DNA of 64,000 bases from Nyssa sinensis (taxonomy: Eukaryota > Streptophyta > Magnoliopsida > Cornales > Nyssaceae), in NCBI GenBank assembly GCA_008638375.1, contig CM018050.1, positions 31,858,220-31,922,219 on the forward strand, given 5' to 3'. The notes under the pieces were generated by a model that had not been told where the DNA came from, ran no database searches, and saw only the letters and a list, made by a program, of their open reading frames with translations. Below, one piece after another: positions 32,850 to 45,103 of this stretch (its first letter is position 1; every line of letters begins with the position of its first letter). The position numbers and the translations under genes are program-made.

Positions 32850-34182
32850 GACCTATTTATTTTGATCTATAGTCAAAGTTCGATAAGGACATCAAGCAGA
32901 AATATGTCATTTACCATGACAATGATAACACTCTATGGAGAGGTTACCCTGTCGAGCATTCGCTGATTGACATTTTGGGTAGGAATGTTGCTACCTCTAG
33001 AGATAAAAAACCCTGATTGAAAAGATCCACCTGCTCTATCATAGGTAAGTGACCTAGATTGGCATAAATCCACAATTTAGGGGGTTTTGCATCGCAGTGT
33101 ATTAACCCTTTAAACTTTTCAATCTCTAGAGCCTTGTGGTAAGCCTTTTCTAAAGATTCCGGTGTAAATTGACTTCCCTTTTTATTTCAAAACGAAGTCC
33201 ATTGAAAAATCTACCAACTGTAATCCAAGACTCCTCAACCACATCACACCTCATGGCTAAATCTCTAAATTTTCCTAAATAGTCAAACACACTAGAGGAC
33301 AATTGTTTTAGATTCATCAGTTGGTCTACTAGTTGTCTTTTATAAAATGTGGGAAGATACTTTTCCTTCAACTTTTCCTTCATCTCACCCCAAGTGGAGA
33401 TTGGGTCATGACTTAGACATTTTAGGTTTCTTTGGACAGACTACCAATACTGTTTGGCAGAACCAACAAGCTTTATTTTGGTAAAGCGAATACGCTGGTC
33501 ATTGGTAATATTATACCGCTCAAAATAATCCTCTATGTTAGCTAACCAATCCAAGAATGCATTGGGGTCTAATTAACCATCAAAACTAGGTTCTTCAACC
33601 TTCACCTTCTAAGTCACATCATCAATCTCATTAAAAACATGACGTGGGTATCAATGATTCCCACCCTGGCACCTCTCTCATGGTCTATGGTGCCTACAGT
33701 AATCCCCAACATCCTCAAGAGGGAAATCCTCATCCTCAAAGTCTCCAAAATTCTCATGAGCTCTCTTACAATTAGTGACTATGGGAAAATTTTCAAGTAA
33801 GGGATTTCTTGGAATATTTCCAATTGGGGGATTTCTTCCCCCTCTATTCCTAATTCTATGCTCCCTAATGGTTTTATCCCTTACATGGGTATTTCTATTT
33901 AATACATGAATACAAAAATCATGCCTGGAGTGAGCATTTTCATTACCCACATGCTCTTCCTTTGGTGATGGAGAACTGGAACCACTCTTACCTTCATCCT
34001 CATGACGTTTTCCTAAATGCTTGAGGATTTGGGAATATTTTTTGTCCAAGTGAGAATAGTGTTGGGTCATATCCTCGCGGAGTTGGTCTATTAATTGTTG
34101 AAGGTTGGTTACATCTGTTTTTACTATTTGAATGTATTTTTTTCTTGTTCTCTTGTTGGTCTATCATATCTCCAATGGTCAT
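32850..34182 (-). pseudogene. Gypsy gag remnant with CCHC knuckle
   Basis: The frame starts near 34,182 and, after a frame change, gives a charged region, then PNAFLDWLANIEDYFERY, RIRFTKIKLVGSAKQYW and KEKYLPTFYKRQLVDQLMNL, the usual capsid motifs of this gypsy group. A zinc knuckle with two internal stops (CYHC, H, C spacing kept) is at about 32,893-32,934. Multiple stops make it inactive. Confidence 0.8.
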
Positions 34183-34240
34183 GGTAAAAGGCTAAAAAAA
34201 ATAGATTGTTGATATCAACTCAAGATGCAACAAGTAATTC

Positions 34241-34277
<37 letters not shown>

Positions 34278-35114
34278 ACAATGCACACTAAAGAAACCTT
34301 GAATAAATAAAAGTAACTATACTAATTCTCATGCAATGGTAAAAAAAATGATCAAAGGTTGTGAAATATATATTTTTTATTTAAAAAAAACAAGGAAGAG
34401 AAAAAGAAATAAAAAAATAAAAAATTAGGACCTTATGCAATTACTATCCAACCTTGTGACAAAAGAAACTCCAAATTTGAATGGTAGAATGTTTACCTTA
34501 ACCGGTATAAAAGAGAGCTTGAAGTGGGTTTAATGAATCATTAGGTTGGTGGGCTAATGGGTCAAGAAAGCAATATGGGCTTGGGTAAGATATGAGATTA
34601 GTTGGGCAGTACGTGAGCTTAAGAAGAATTTGTTTTTTTTTTTTTTTTGTTTTTGTTGGCTTGGCTTGCAGCAAGGCTTAGTGGAAACTTTCTCTCTTTT
34701 ATTTTTGGAAAGAAAACTCCAGAACAACTAATATATAGTCAAATAAAGAATTCCAGAAAGCTTTGCCAAAAGACCGAAAAAAATAGTAACCCGATTAACG
34801 ACTCTTGAGGTGGATTTCAGTGACAATAGATTGGAGAAATTTTTATGGCGGCAACGCAGTAGGGGTATGACGATTAGAGTGAGCTGCTGTAACAATTAAT
34901 AATGACAATGAAGGTTTTCAGAACCCTGTAACAATGTTTGAAGATGTTATAGATGATGGCCAAAGGGTTTGAATGAGACGTCAATGATGAGCGGTGACGA
35001 CAAGGCTGTGGTTCTATGTGATAACAATGAATAGGTTGATTATGGTGATATTGATGAACAATGAGGAACTAGATAAACGGTGAGGAATCAAAGTTAGGCT
35101 CTGATACCAAAATT

Positions 35115-35406
35115 TGGTGCAGCAAAAAATAACCACAAAGAAACTCTAAACACAATCTCAATTATTCTTACTGTTCACTATCAAAAGCTACTTCGAAAAG
35201 TAATTAACCTCGTTATTTACTGGGGATATTCCAACACATAAAGAAAGTAAATAAAATCCCTAAAATTATAGAAAGCTAAAAAATAGAATAAAATCCCTAT
35301 AATTATGGCAATCCAAAAATATGATAGAATCTCTAATTAATTCCTAGGTTTGGTCTTCTTGCACCTACGCTTGTAGTAGGTGTGGAATTCTCTAGCATGA
35401 TCCCCA
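35115..35406 (-). repeat. 5' LTR of the minus-strand gypsy element
   Basis: Plus-strand sequence starts TGGTGCAGCAAAAAATAACC next to the primer-binding site and ends near GATCCCCA. It pairs with 25767-26071. Differences include several substitutions and small indels. Confidence 0.85.
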
Positions 35407-36367
35407 TTACCAAGTACACTCATACAATGTCCCATTGTCATAATTTTTAATTCCACAGTCACTTCATTTTCCATCATTTACACGTGATATACCAATGTCT
35501 AAAATTATAAGTTAGAGTTGTATATGTTTTCAAAGTACACAAAAGAGAAGCTTTAGCCGCCTAGGCCAATAACACTAAGGAATCAAGGGCTATCATGACC
35601 AAGTTTTTCAAAAGATCCAAAGAGGTGATCCAAAACCATCATTACAAAACAAGGGGTCTATAAAGCATAAGAATTCAAAAATGTCGAAAACTTCATGAAA
35701 GAACCTCCTCTCAAGTTGTAAGTTGCTCTAAAATCCCTGCATCTTGTAGGGGTTAAACCACACATCCGTATAAAAAACTAACAAAAGGAGAAAAATAAGT
35801 AGTGTCATGTGAGTGATTTTACTCGTTTAGTTTCATGTTACATGAGTCCATAGGTAATTTCAAATTTAGAGCATTTAAACCCAATACATAAGGTCCATTC
35901 TTCAACCTTCAAGTATCCCCATAATTCTTCATCAAGAAATCAATAATTAATTCATGCTCTATATGTCGATTTTTATCATTTAATCATCATAACATATCTT
36001 AATCTTAAAACCCAAATATCATCATCATGAAGTATACGCATAGTGACATTTTATCAAACACATGATAAGCATGGTTGTGGGTGCCAACACCGAAAAAAAA
36101 TTCTTTTTTGCGGATTAAAGGGATCCCGACTACCTCTTTCCTTGAAGGTGGGAAGGAAATCCTTTTATGGGGAAGATAAAAAGTAAGGAGTCGCTAGCTT
36201 GTTTTTGGAAAAGAAACAAGCAAACCCGTTACAATAGAATGTAAATAAAAGAAAACTGAAAAGGAATGAAATAATTGAAATTACATTGCTTTGTCTCCTA
36301 ATTACACTCAAAACATGGATATTTTCACATTTATATCGTGTCCCCAAATATTCCTATTTATATAAGA
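35407..36367. other. Repeat-derived flank, no gene
   Basis: No gene is visible. At about 36,060-36,240 the text GGGTGCCAACACC and GGAGTCGCTAGCTTGTTTTT resembles leader sequence of large Tat/Ogre-type retrotransposons; this is only an impression. The last five bases, TAAGA, are the left copy of the target duplication of the next element. Confidence 0.35.
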
Positions 36368-36900
36368 TGTCACAACCCAAAACCTGACCTATGCGGATTA
36401 GGAGTCCGTGATTGGCCACCAAGGCCTTTGAATGGTCAAATCATCTTTCTAATTACCATTTATCAAACGTAGCGGAATAAATTTTTTTATTTTTTTTCTT
36501 TTTCATATTCATAAGGTAAACCATATAACCTAATAAGTCATTTAAACGTTGTTTCTAAAGGATATAGTTTCCATGTCATGATGTAATGTTGAGTAGTTTA
36601 AAATTACATAACTGAATTCACATAACCAAAAATCATCTAATTTATCTTCAGTTAAAGATTTATCAAAACAACTAGCTTCATCCCTTAAGCATTTAGTTTG
36701 CATTGCTTTAAATGAGTCTGTCTAATCCTTACTTGAAAACATGGTAAACATCTGTAATGAGCTCGACGGCTCCTTGAGAATTCTACAACATGCCAAGGGT
36801 TTCAAAACTACTATGCAGTTCTATACTAGAATGTCTATATTCATTTAGAATTAGAATACATCATATCAAAACACAAAAGTTCAAAGAATAATATCAAGTT

Positions 36901-39900
36901 TGTAGAGACTTGAAAAAAAAAAAAAAATAATAATTATAATAAAATGAAATATAGGGAATATAAAATGGGACCTGAACGATATCCGATATTGGTAAATGAA
37001 TAATTAAATTGAGCCCCGACTTTATATCAAAATTACTAGTATTTCATAATATTTTGTGGCATAAAAATATTTATAAAATATTTAATATGGTAAGTTGAAA
37101 AAAAAAAAAAAAAAAAAAAAAGATATAAAAAGGGGAGTGTCGGCAGCCTTGGGAAGGGCATTAAAATATGTGGTTGTAGGGTGCAGTAGAAAAATATATG
37201 AATATGATATATGAAGTGTGTGGTTGTAAAAGGTTGTAACAAAAGAAAAGGAAAGAAAAGTGAATAAAGGAGGGGCGGACAGGTCGCGTGAAAACAGGAA
37301 GGAAGAAAGAAAAGAAAAGAGGAAAAAAAAAGAGAGAAAAAGAGAGAAAGAGAAAAAGAGAAAAAAAGAAAAGGGAGAAAGAAGCTTGGGGCGGTGCTCC
37401 GTCGATGAACAGATCTCCAGAGAGAGAGAGAGTGCGGTTGTGGGTTCTTCTTTGCATCGAAGCTGCTGCGTGACGGAGGCAGCGGTGCACTCTCAAGTGC
37501 ATGCCTTTCTCTCGCCGAGACTCTCCTCCATCGCCGCCTCCCCTACCCTGTTCTCCTTGAAAATACAGGATGGAGCACATTGATCGGGAAGGCCAAACAG
37601 AGAGTTTGGTTGTTCAAATTGTCTGGATCTGGTGCTGGCCATGGAAGGAGTAAACGGCTAAGAGACCTGACCGTCAAGAAGGATTGCAGTTAGGTGGCGC
37701 AGGAACTGAGTTGGGAAGTGTTGAGCGTGAATTAATTCTTGTAGGCTTGAGGAGTTTGATGAAATGGAGCAAGTCTAATTCAGTGTCTTCTCAGACCGGT
37801 GAACCAGCAGAGGGTTTCGCTGATTGTAGTAGAGATAGTGCGGTGGTCGCGAGAGAGAAACGGACGGGGCGACGGAGTGGCTATGGGTTTGGCTTTCTTG
37901 GGGGCGATTGGGGCTGTGATATCTCGGTTTTGTCGGTGGCTACGGTGACGATTTGGTTGAATCGGAAAGGGGGGACAGGTTTTATCTCCATCTTTTTCTT
38001 TTCCATTTTGGTTGCTGTGATGAATTGGAGTTGTTGAAGCTGGGATTTTGTGGAGATGGAGGAGAGACAGAAGACGGCAGTGGTAGCAGCAGTAGCGTGT
38101 TGGAAGCGCAGCAAAGGGTGGTTGCTTCAATCAGTTCAGGCATTGGGTTTCTTGTGCAGTCGGTGTAACCTTAGAAAGAGAATCGGTTGCGACGGATGAT
38201 GAAAATGAAAAGGGGCAGTAGACGATGTGAAATTGTTGGAGCAGTGGCACACAACAACAGTGCACGGAAGCAGGGGATGGAGAAGTTCAGTGGAAAATCA
38301 TGTTAATTTTATCAGTTCTTGCGACGACGATCTCTAACGTCAAAGTCAGCTGTATGAAGTTGTTCTTATATGCAGACTTGCTGGGCGCAAAGATTCAGTT
38401 TTTCGCATTTCATGGTTCTCTGATGCATCCAAACTGGTATCTGCCTCTGATGATTGTAGTGTTCGGGTCTAGGCAGCTAATGCTGAAATAAAAGATATTG
38501 ATAATTCCATGGAGGTTGTGGACTCTCACTCAGTTCGTCTTGTGATATTTGGCCATAATACTCGGGTTTGGGACTGCTCTGTATTTGACATTTAATTATC
38601 ACTGCTGGTGTATTGGTCTTGAGGGAACTGAATTCAGAGGAGATCGTGTATGGGGATGTTACGGTTCTGTGGTCGGAATTGCATGTAAATGTTGTGGTTT
38701 TGTGGCAGCAGGAGTGAAATAAATACGGTTCATGTGGAAATATTAACGGTTTTGGTTAGTGGTGCTTGGCTTCTTTACAAGTCTAATACACTAGAAGAGA
38801 AACGATGGAGGAAGCCACGGCAGTTGATGATGGTACTAGAACAGGGGGCGCACATGCCGAAGGAAGAGCATATGTTATGGGTGGAGCTTTTGGTCAGGTT
38901 TCTTACTGTGGTACAGCATTATCAGGTTTTATGAGGATTAATTTCCCGATATGTAGAACATTTAGAATGAAGCAACAGGGCAGATTTGGATGTTGTGAAG
39001 TCGAGGTTAATTGGGAATCCTGTCATGAGAAGATAGAATTTTTACAGAGATGTTTAGTGGTTGAGAAGGGAGTTAGCCTCCTGTACAGGGACTCTTCAAA
39101 CACCAATTAACCAGTACTTGTCTAAGGAAAATAATTGGGACTGAACCTATTTTAGTGGGCTAGCAATGAGGAAATGGACAAGTAGAGGTATTTTCCAGTA
39201 GCAGTAAGATCACAAGTTTTGTTGGCTGGACATTTGGAAATTATTGAGCAGGTTGGTTTAGAGGGTCTCATCCCGATTTCAGTTCATGAGGGTGGAGAAG
39301 AAATGAGCAGCAGAACTGCTGTCCAGTGATGGAGGTTGGGGAAACCTGTAACTATTGGATGTTGTGATTTCTGTAACGAATTAGAGAAAGGAAAGTTCTT
39401 CAATATCTGATGGATGGGATGATAAGATGGATGGGATCAGAATCTGTCAGGATCATCATCTGCTTGAGGGAAAAAGGCTGAAGAAGGAACCATGGACTAA
39501 AGATGAACCTGGTTGATTAGACGACGTGGTGGACATGACTTCTTAGGGTTGAGATAACCCGATCAGGTATGGTACTCTACTAAGTAAGGAATAGAATTAA
39601 AGTAGGATTGATGTGCATACTGCTTGAATACGTTTTGTGCTTATCTGCTGATAGAAGATCACATAGGAATCATTGCTTTGAGTTGTTTGGTTATGTGCTT
39701 CATATGTGATTTACTTCTTGTGATTTACTTCTTGAGTTGTCGTCCTATGTGATTTATGTTTTAGAAGGACTGTTGATATTGTGACATACGGATTTGCATA
39801 AGTGTTGAGATTGATCAAGTAGGACACGCAGCATTGTGGATGAAGTCTTGTGATTCGATCTTCATCGTGATGCATTATTAAATGAATGTTGCATATGCTT

Positions 39901-41146
39901 ATGAAAGTGATGTTTCATTTGAACCGCATTATTCCATGATGAAATCATGGCATATTGGCATAGTGTGAGTGGGGCATTTGGTGTTGTGCATACTTGGTTA
40001 CTCATGTCCTTCGGGGAAGGTCCGTAAAATGAGACATATTAGGTTACTCATGTCCTTCGGGGAAGGTCCGTAAAATGAGGCATACTTGGTTACTCATGTC
40101 CTTCGGGGAAGGTCCGTAAAATGAGGCATACTTGGTTACTCATGTCCTTCGGGGAAGGTCCGTAAAATGAGGCATAGACATGACATGCATGGTGTTGACA
40201 TGACATGCATGGTGTTGGCGTTGACATGACATGCATAGAGTGGACATGGATGTGGCATAGAGTTGCGTGAGTGTTTCATATGCATTGTCATGTAACATGG
40301 AGTTGTGTGAGTGGTTCATACGCATTGTCATCACATTGCATGGACAATTGGATGGCATATGGATTCATTACCATTATGTGGTATGTATAATTTGGAAAAC
40401 TTGCGGATTATTATCGTTATATTGCATGGATGATGTGGAAGGCATGTGGATTGTTATTATTGCCATGCATAGATGATTTAGAAGACATGTAGACATATCT
40501 GTACACTTGCACATGACACGTCTTAATTTTGTTCCTTGCATTAGTATTGTACCATACCAGCATGTTGGCGCTGACCCATTCGTGGGCACAGGTTTCAGAT
40601 AGAGCATCTTGGTACGCGGGACTTGATGAAGTCTTGGAGAAAAGAGAGGAAGTAAATTGGGAGGAATATTTGGGCCCTTGGGGGCGTATTTTGATATTAA
40701 TGGAAATGGCATTGTATATTGTAATAGATATTGAGTTTGTGATCTTTTAGTTTAATTGTAGAAGTAGATGTGATGTATTGTATTAGTAGGAGATGTATAT
40801 TTAACTTTGATACAGTTGTGGCCATCGAGTGAGGATGGATTGTGGTTGTATGTATATATATGATGTATTGTGTTTATCAGGGAGAAAAAGGCTCGAAAAA
40901 CAAAGGAGATTCTGCCGAAATTTTTATAAACCGGGAATGTATGTGTATTGACAGAGATATATGGATGTAGCGTTATGTTAGTGGAATAGGGTTGTATCTA
41001 TATTAGTTAAATCGGTATTCATTTATTTATCCAAAAAAAAAAAAATTCATCAAATATTTATTTATTTATTTACTCGTCTATTCATTTTCTTCTTTTGTTT
41101 CCTTCAGTCGCGTCCCCGGGTTCGGTCGGGAATTCGGGGCGTGACA
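36901..41146 (+). mobile_element. Solo LTR 3 (Tekay-like), 4.2 kb, nested in solo LTR 6
   Basis: Starts TGTAGAGACTTGAAAA and ends TCGGGGCGTGACA, flanked by AAGTT at 36896-36900 and 41147-41151. A TATA-like TATAAAAAGG is near 37,123. A GA/CT-rich patch at 37,250-37,430 gives long but meaningless open frames on both strands. The splice-donor-like AG/GTATGGTACTCTACTAAG is near 39,567, a four-copy tandem array at 39,988-40,173, and the conserved 3' block near 40,500. It has no gag or pol. Confidence 0.9.
39988..40173 (+). repeat. Four tandem copies of a 46-47-bp unit in solo LTR 3
   Basis: Each unit reads close to GGTTACTCATGTCCTTCGGG followed by GAAGGTCCGTAAAATGAGGC. Copies begin near 39,995, 40,042, 40,088 and 40,134. 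Equivalent places in the sister LTRs have one or two diverged copies. Confidence 0.9.
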
Positions 41147-41151
41147 AAGTT

Positions 41152-41770
41152 CATTTTCAACAATTTTTAGTTCAATTATAGTTGTAAGTCAAATATTGTA
41201 GTTCAATAATCAATATCGTAGTTCAATTATAGTCATAATTCAATAACATAGCTCGATAACAATAGTCAATATTATAGTTTAATCTTAGTCATGGTTCAAA
41301 ATCATGGTTCGATAACAATAATCATAGTTCAATAGTCAATATCATAGTTCAATCTTAATCATAGTCCAATAACATAGTTCGATAAATAATTTCAAAGTTC
41401 AATAGTCAATATCATAGTTCAATCTTAATCATAGTCCAATAAACAATTTCAAAGTTCAACAGTCAATATCATAGTTTAATCTTAATCATAGTCTAATAAC
41501 ATAGTCCAATAAACAATTTCAAAGTTCAATAGTCAATATCATAGTTCAATCTTAATCATAGTCCAATAACATAATTCGATAAACAATTTCAAAGTTCAAT
41601 AGTCAATATCATAGTTCAATTTTAATCATAGTTCAATAATCAATATCACGATTCAATTTTAGTCATAGTTCAATAACATATTTCGATAAACAATTTCAAA
41701 GTTCAATAGTCAATATCATAGTTCAATCTAGCCATAGTTCGATAAATCAAAATCATAGTTCAATAATTCT
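41152..41770. repeat. AT-rich tandem repeat of about 70 bp in solo LTR 6
   Basis: Units built on TTCAAAGTTCAATAGTCAAT and TCATAGTCCAATAACATAGT recur about every 70 bp (starts near 41,391, 41,447, 41,517, 41,587 and 41,693), with one shortened and one lengthened unit. Shorter echoes of ATAGTTCAAT extend to 41,150. It has no coding content. Confidence 0.85.
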
Positions 41771-43043
41771 TAGTTCGATGGTTCGAAGTTCAATCATGGT
41801 TTATATTAGATATTCATAAGGGTTCAAGCCAATAAATTCCTCTTCTATGGTCAGCAAATTAGAACCTCGCTGACTGAGATCGATATTCAATAAGACTAGT
41901 TCAATAATGTCGTTCTATGCGGCTCACCACCAATATATCCCATGGTTAGGGTTCGATAAAGTCACAATCTATTCGATAATGACCATACATAGAAGATTCG
42001 TCCATTCAAAATATCAAAATCATATCCAAAATCAATAATCATTAATAACAAGCTCAATTATCCAAATAAGAGTTCTATATTTAGTATTTAGTCAAAATAA
42101 TTCAAAGATTGGTAAGAAATCGTATAGTATTTTGAGTATCATCATGAAACATTTTCTTAAATAAAAAAGAAGACAATATAGATATCGATGAATCATTTAA
42201 AACATATGTGCAATGTATCTGTTATCAAAAGTCATAAGAAAATAACAATATATATCGATAAGTCATTCAAACGATATTAAATGAAATGTGTCTATTATCA
42301 AAGCCATAAAGGAATTCAATATATCTATCTATAATAAAATCCACCTTAAACATGACGTGAAATACTCACCTAAAGTCCAAAAGCTTATACCCAGAATCTT
42401 TCCTTTAGTCGAGGGTCCCTATAACATAATTCAAGGTCTTGTTACATATTTGTTTGAAGTATTACATAATTTAATCATTAACTTAGTACTCTTTCTATTC
42501 CAATTACACTTTTTGGGTAACCTCATTAAGTCTTAAGGACATATCGGTTAGTTTTTAGTTTGTTACTGGGTTTTGTTTTCTTAAAAAAGATGTCACCGTT
42601 AAGTCTAGAGTGTCGAAGATAATCAATTTAGGCTTTTTTGGATCTTAATTTGCATACCTATAGCTTATTTTAAGTTTAGGGGTATTTTCATAATTTCACA
42701 CTTTTACGTATCATATTTTCGGTGCTTCGTTTGCTAAAATAGACTCTACCGTTGAGTTTGAACTGTCAAAGAAAGTCAGAATAGACCATCTCTGACATTT
42801 AACTACATTTGGTGTTACTAAGGGCATTTAGGTAATTATTATATTTCATGTGTTTATATTTTCGAGATTCAATCTCGTAAAACAGACCTCAACATTGGGT
42901 CCAGAATGTTGAAAAAATTCAGAATATGTTACATTTTTATCTTATTTGGGGCAATAGGACATTTTATCATAATTTAATTTAATTTAATTATTTTATTTAA
43001 TAATATATTTATATATTATCTATTTTATTAAACAGGTGCCACG

Positions 43044-43143
43044 GTGGCACAGTGGCATACGCATGGTGTTTAGGTTTCTCACGTGTGTGAGGTTGAGGGT
43101 TCGAACCTAGGGAGCTACGACTACCCCATTTTTTTTTTTTTTT
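43044..43143 (+). repeat. tRNA-like module (SINE-like) in solo LTR 6
   Basis: An A-box-like GTGGCACAGTGGCA (43044-43057) and a perfect B box GGTTCGAACCT (43098-43108) lie 54 bp apart, with CTACCCC and a T run of about 15 at the end. Such spacing is typical of RNA polymerase III promoters in tRNA-derived SINEs. A related module is at 29587-29700. Confidence 0.6.
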
Positions 43144-43914
43144 GATTTCCAATATGTCAAACAACGAACAAGGAGGAAAAATAAGGATACAATATCCTCA
43201 GTCCCAACCGGTTTATTAAATCAGGGCTTATCCTTGTTTCCAAATAGTTCGATTTCTCACTTAATGTCTTAAATCCAAGGTTCAAAACGACGTAGCTTTG
43301 GTTACCCATTGCTGCGCTTGGGAGGGTTCCGACCCGAACCGATTGGCCCGACCTGCACTGTTCATATTCTTCCCCCATCACCCCGTCACTGTTGCCCTAA
43401 TTTTAGAGATTTTAAATCTTTATGTTGTGATGTTCTAGTAGGTCTTTTCCTGCTTTCTTTTCCTATGGTCTTCTAGCACATAGGGTGAGGTTTCTTCGTT
43501 GGTCTGAAGGGTCGAAACGAGGTCAAGGTCTTTGTTTAAAGTTCGATAATCGAACCTACAAATCTATCGTACGAGTTCATTTTTTAATCGTTTTGCCTCG
43601 AGTTTGGTCTGTCGTGGTCCTAGGGTTATGGGAATTCATCTCCCGATCAAGAAATCTTTTTCTCTTCTTCTTCATCATTCTTCTTCTTCTCTCTTTTTCT
43701 AGCCAAACATCATATGGTCTGATGACTTGAAATACACTTTTCATACACGTATACACAACTGATGTATAAATATTATATGGGATTTGTGCTGCATGTGTGT
43801 GGATTGGCCAAGATGTTGGTCCAATGGGGTTTAGACACCTCATTCATTTTTCTGAATTTCCTACACATTTTATAGGTCATATACATATCATGTGGGTATC
43901 ATAATACAAAAGTG

Positions 43915-44030
43915 TAGATAGCCTAGTGGTTATCTTTTTGGCATAAGTCTTTCCTTTATTGCTTGGTCTTAGGTTCAAGACTTGAAAACTCTATTTTCTA
44001 CTATTTTTCCTCTTTTTGTTGCATTGTTGG
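43915..44030 (+). repeat. Second tRNA-like module in solo LTR 6
   Basis: TAGCCTAGTGGTTA (near 43,919) matches a tRNA A box, and GGTTCAAGACT (43972-43982) is close to a B box; the spacing is again about 54 bp. CTATTTTCTACTATTTTT follows. No cloverleaf or acceptor stem can be drawn, so it is not a tRNA gene. Confidence 0.5.
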
Positions 44031-44353
44031 AGGATTCTAAACTTTTATTTAATATTTCATTCATTCAGTACCCATAGTTTATATATCTCTTATTTACTTA
44101 ATGTATTTTACGTTCATGAATATTTCTCTTTTATATAGTTAATTTAATTAACAAGATTAGTTATGATACTTGCTTAAACGTTTATGTATTTCTTAATTAA
44201 TTTCATCATCGTTTTTCATATCCATTTCTTCTATTTTAATTCTTATGAGAATTATCATTGCGATATTATTGTCATAGTCTAATCGTACACTAATGTTCTC
44301 TTAAAGTTTACTAAGCATCCCTAATTATATAGTAATTAGGTCAAGATATTACA

Positions 44354-45066
44354 TAAGATCATTAATATCCAAGATGGGCTTAGTATTGCATCAATGATCG
44401 ATATCAAGCTTATCACATCACTGTAATCTAGGCTACCCAAGTCTAGTTTTTATATCCTCATTCTAGGGTAACTCCACTCATAGGTGACCAGTAGTACTTT
44501 TCAAGAATTAGAAATTCTTTTGTTACTAGGTGATGGGGTCATCCATCGCTTGTAACACAACTTCTTCTTCTTCTTCTTTTTCCTTTTTTATGTAAACCCT
44601 TATCCATCTCTCCATTAAATGTCATGCCATCATCTTTCCATTTTAACAAATTTAGACCAAATAGAGCAATTTTTGACTTAATGCTTATTTGGGAGAGCTT
44701 TGGATTCTAGAGAAATATTGATGAAAGAAACAGTTTAATAGAATTGCTAATGGGGAGAAGCAGTTGGATGTATGAGTGGAAATATTTTAGAAGTGATTAT
44801 GGAGTATGGATTTCCTTATATGTCCTTCATTTAATAAAATATTTATATATATATATATATCACATATTATAAATAAATTAATCTAATTATGTGAATATAT
44901 ATTATATAGTTTAATGATATATTTTATATTATAAATAAATTAAAAATTTAAAAAATAATTATATAAAGATTTTAAACATGATAAGATATATAATTTAATT
45001 ATATTCAATTTCATGATAACATCATAGATGTATGCCTGATTGTCCTTGATTGTAAATAGTGGATGA

Positions 45067-45103
<37 letters not shown>

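Larger units (their letters stand above)
25767..35406 (-). mobile_element. Decayed Ty3/gypsy chromovirus, minus strand
   Basis: Two direct repeats of about 300 bp (25767-26071 and 35115-35406) frame gag, protease, reverse transcriptase, RNase H, integrase and a chromodomain-like end in that order on the minus strand. The primer-binding site TGGTATCAGAGCC is at 35097-35109, five bases inside the LTR. A purine tract, read AGGGGGAGTTGA on the minus strand, lies next to the left LTR. All coding parts carry stops. The order and the C-terminal module suggest the Reina/CRM/Galadriel side of the chromoviruses. A solo LTR interrupts it at 27920-31021. No clear target duplication was found. Confidence 0.9.
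36368..44353 (-). mobile_element. Solo LTR 6 (Tekay-like, minus strand), split by solo LTR 3
   Basis: In plus orientation it starts TGTCACAACCC and ends AAGATATTACA, and is flanked by TAAGA at 36363-36367 and 44354-44358. Subtracting the inner element leaves about 3.7 kb. The part at 42,560-43,020 is colinear with solo LTR 2 near 29,090-29,530, sharing the CCGTTGAGT-type blocks and a TTAATTTAATT stretch. A tandem repeat (about 41,152-41,770) and two tRNA-like modules (43,044 and 43,918) also lie in it. No coding domains were found. Confidence 0.85.

Noticed and set aside
37161..37583. Long open frames on both strands rich in Lys/Glu or Ser/Phe
   Set aside because: Produced by the GA/CT-rich tract in solo LTR 3.
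39988..40173. Regular repeats that could be mistaken for a CRISPR array
   Set aside because: The copies are contiguous with no unique spacers and lie in a plant LTR.
43915..44030. A tRNA gene
   Set aside because: A- and B-box-like motifs are present but no acceptor stem or anticodon arm can be formed.
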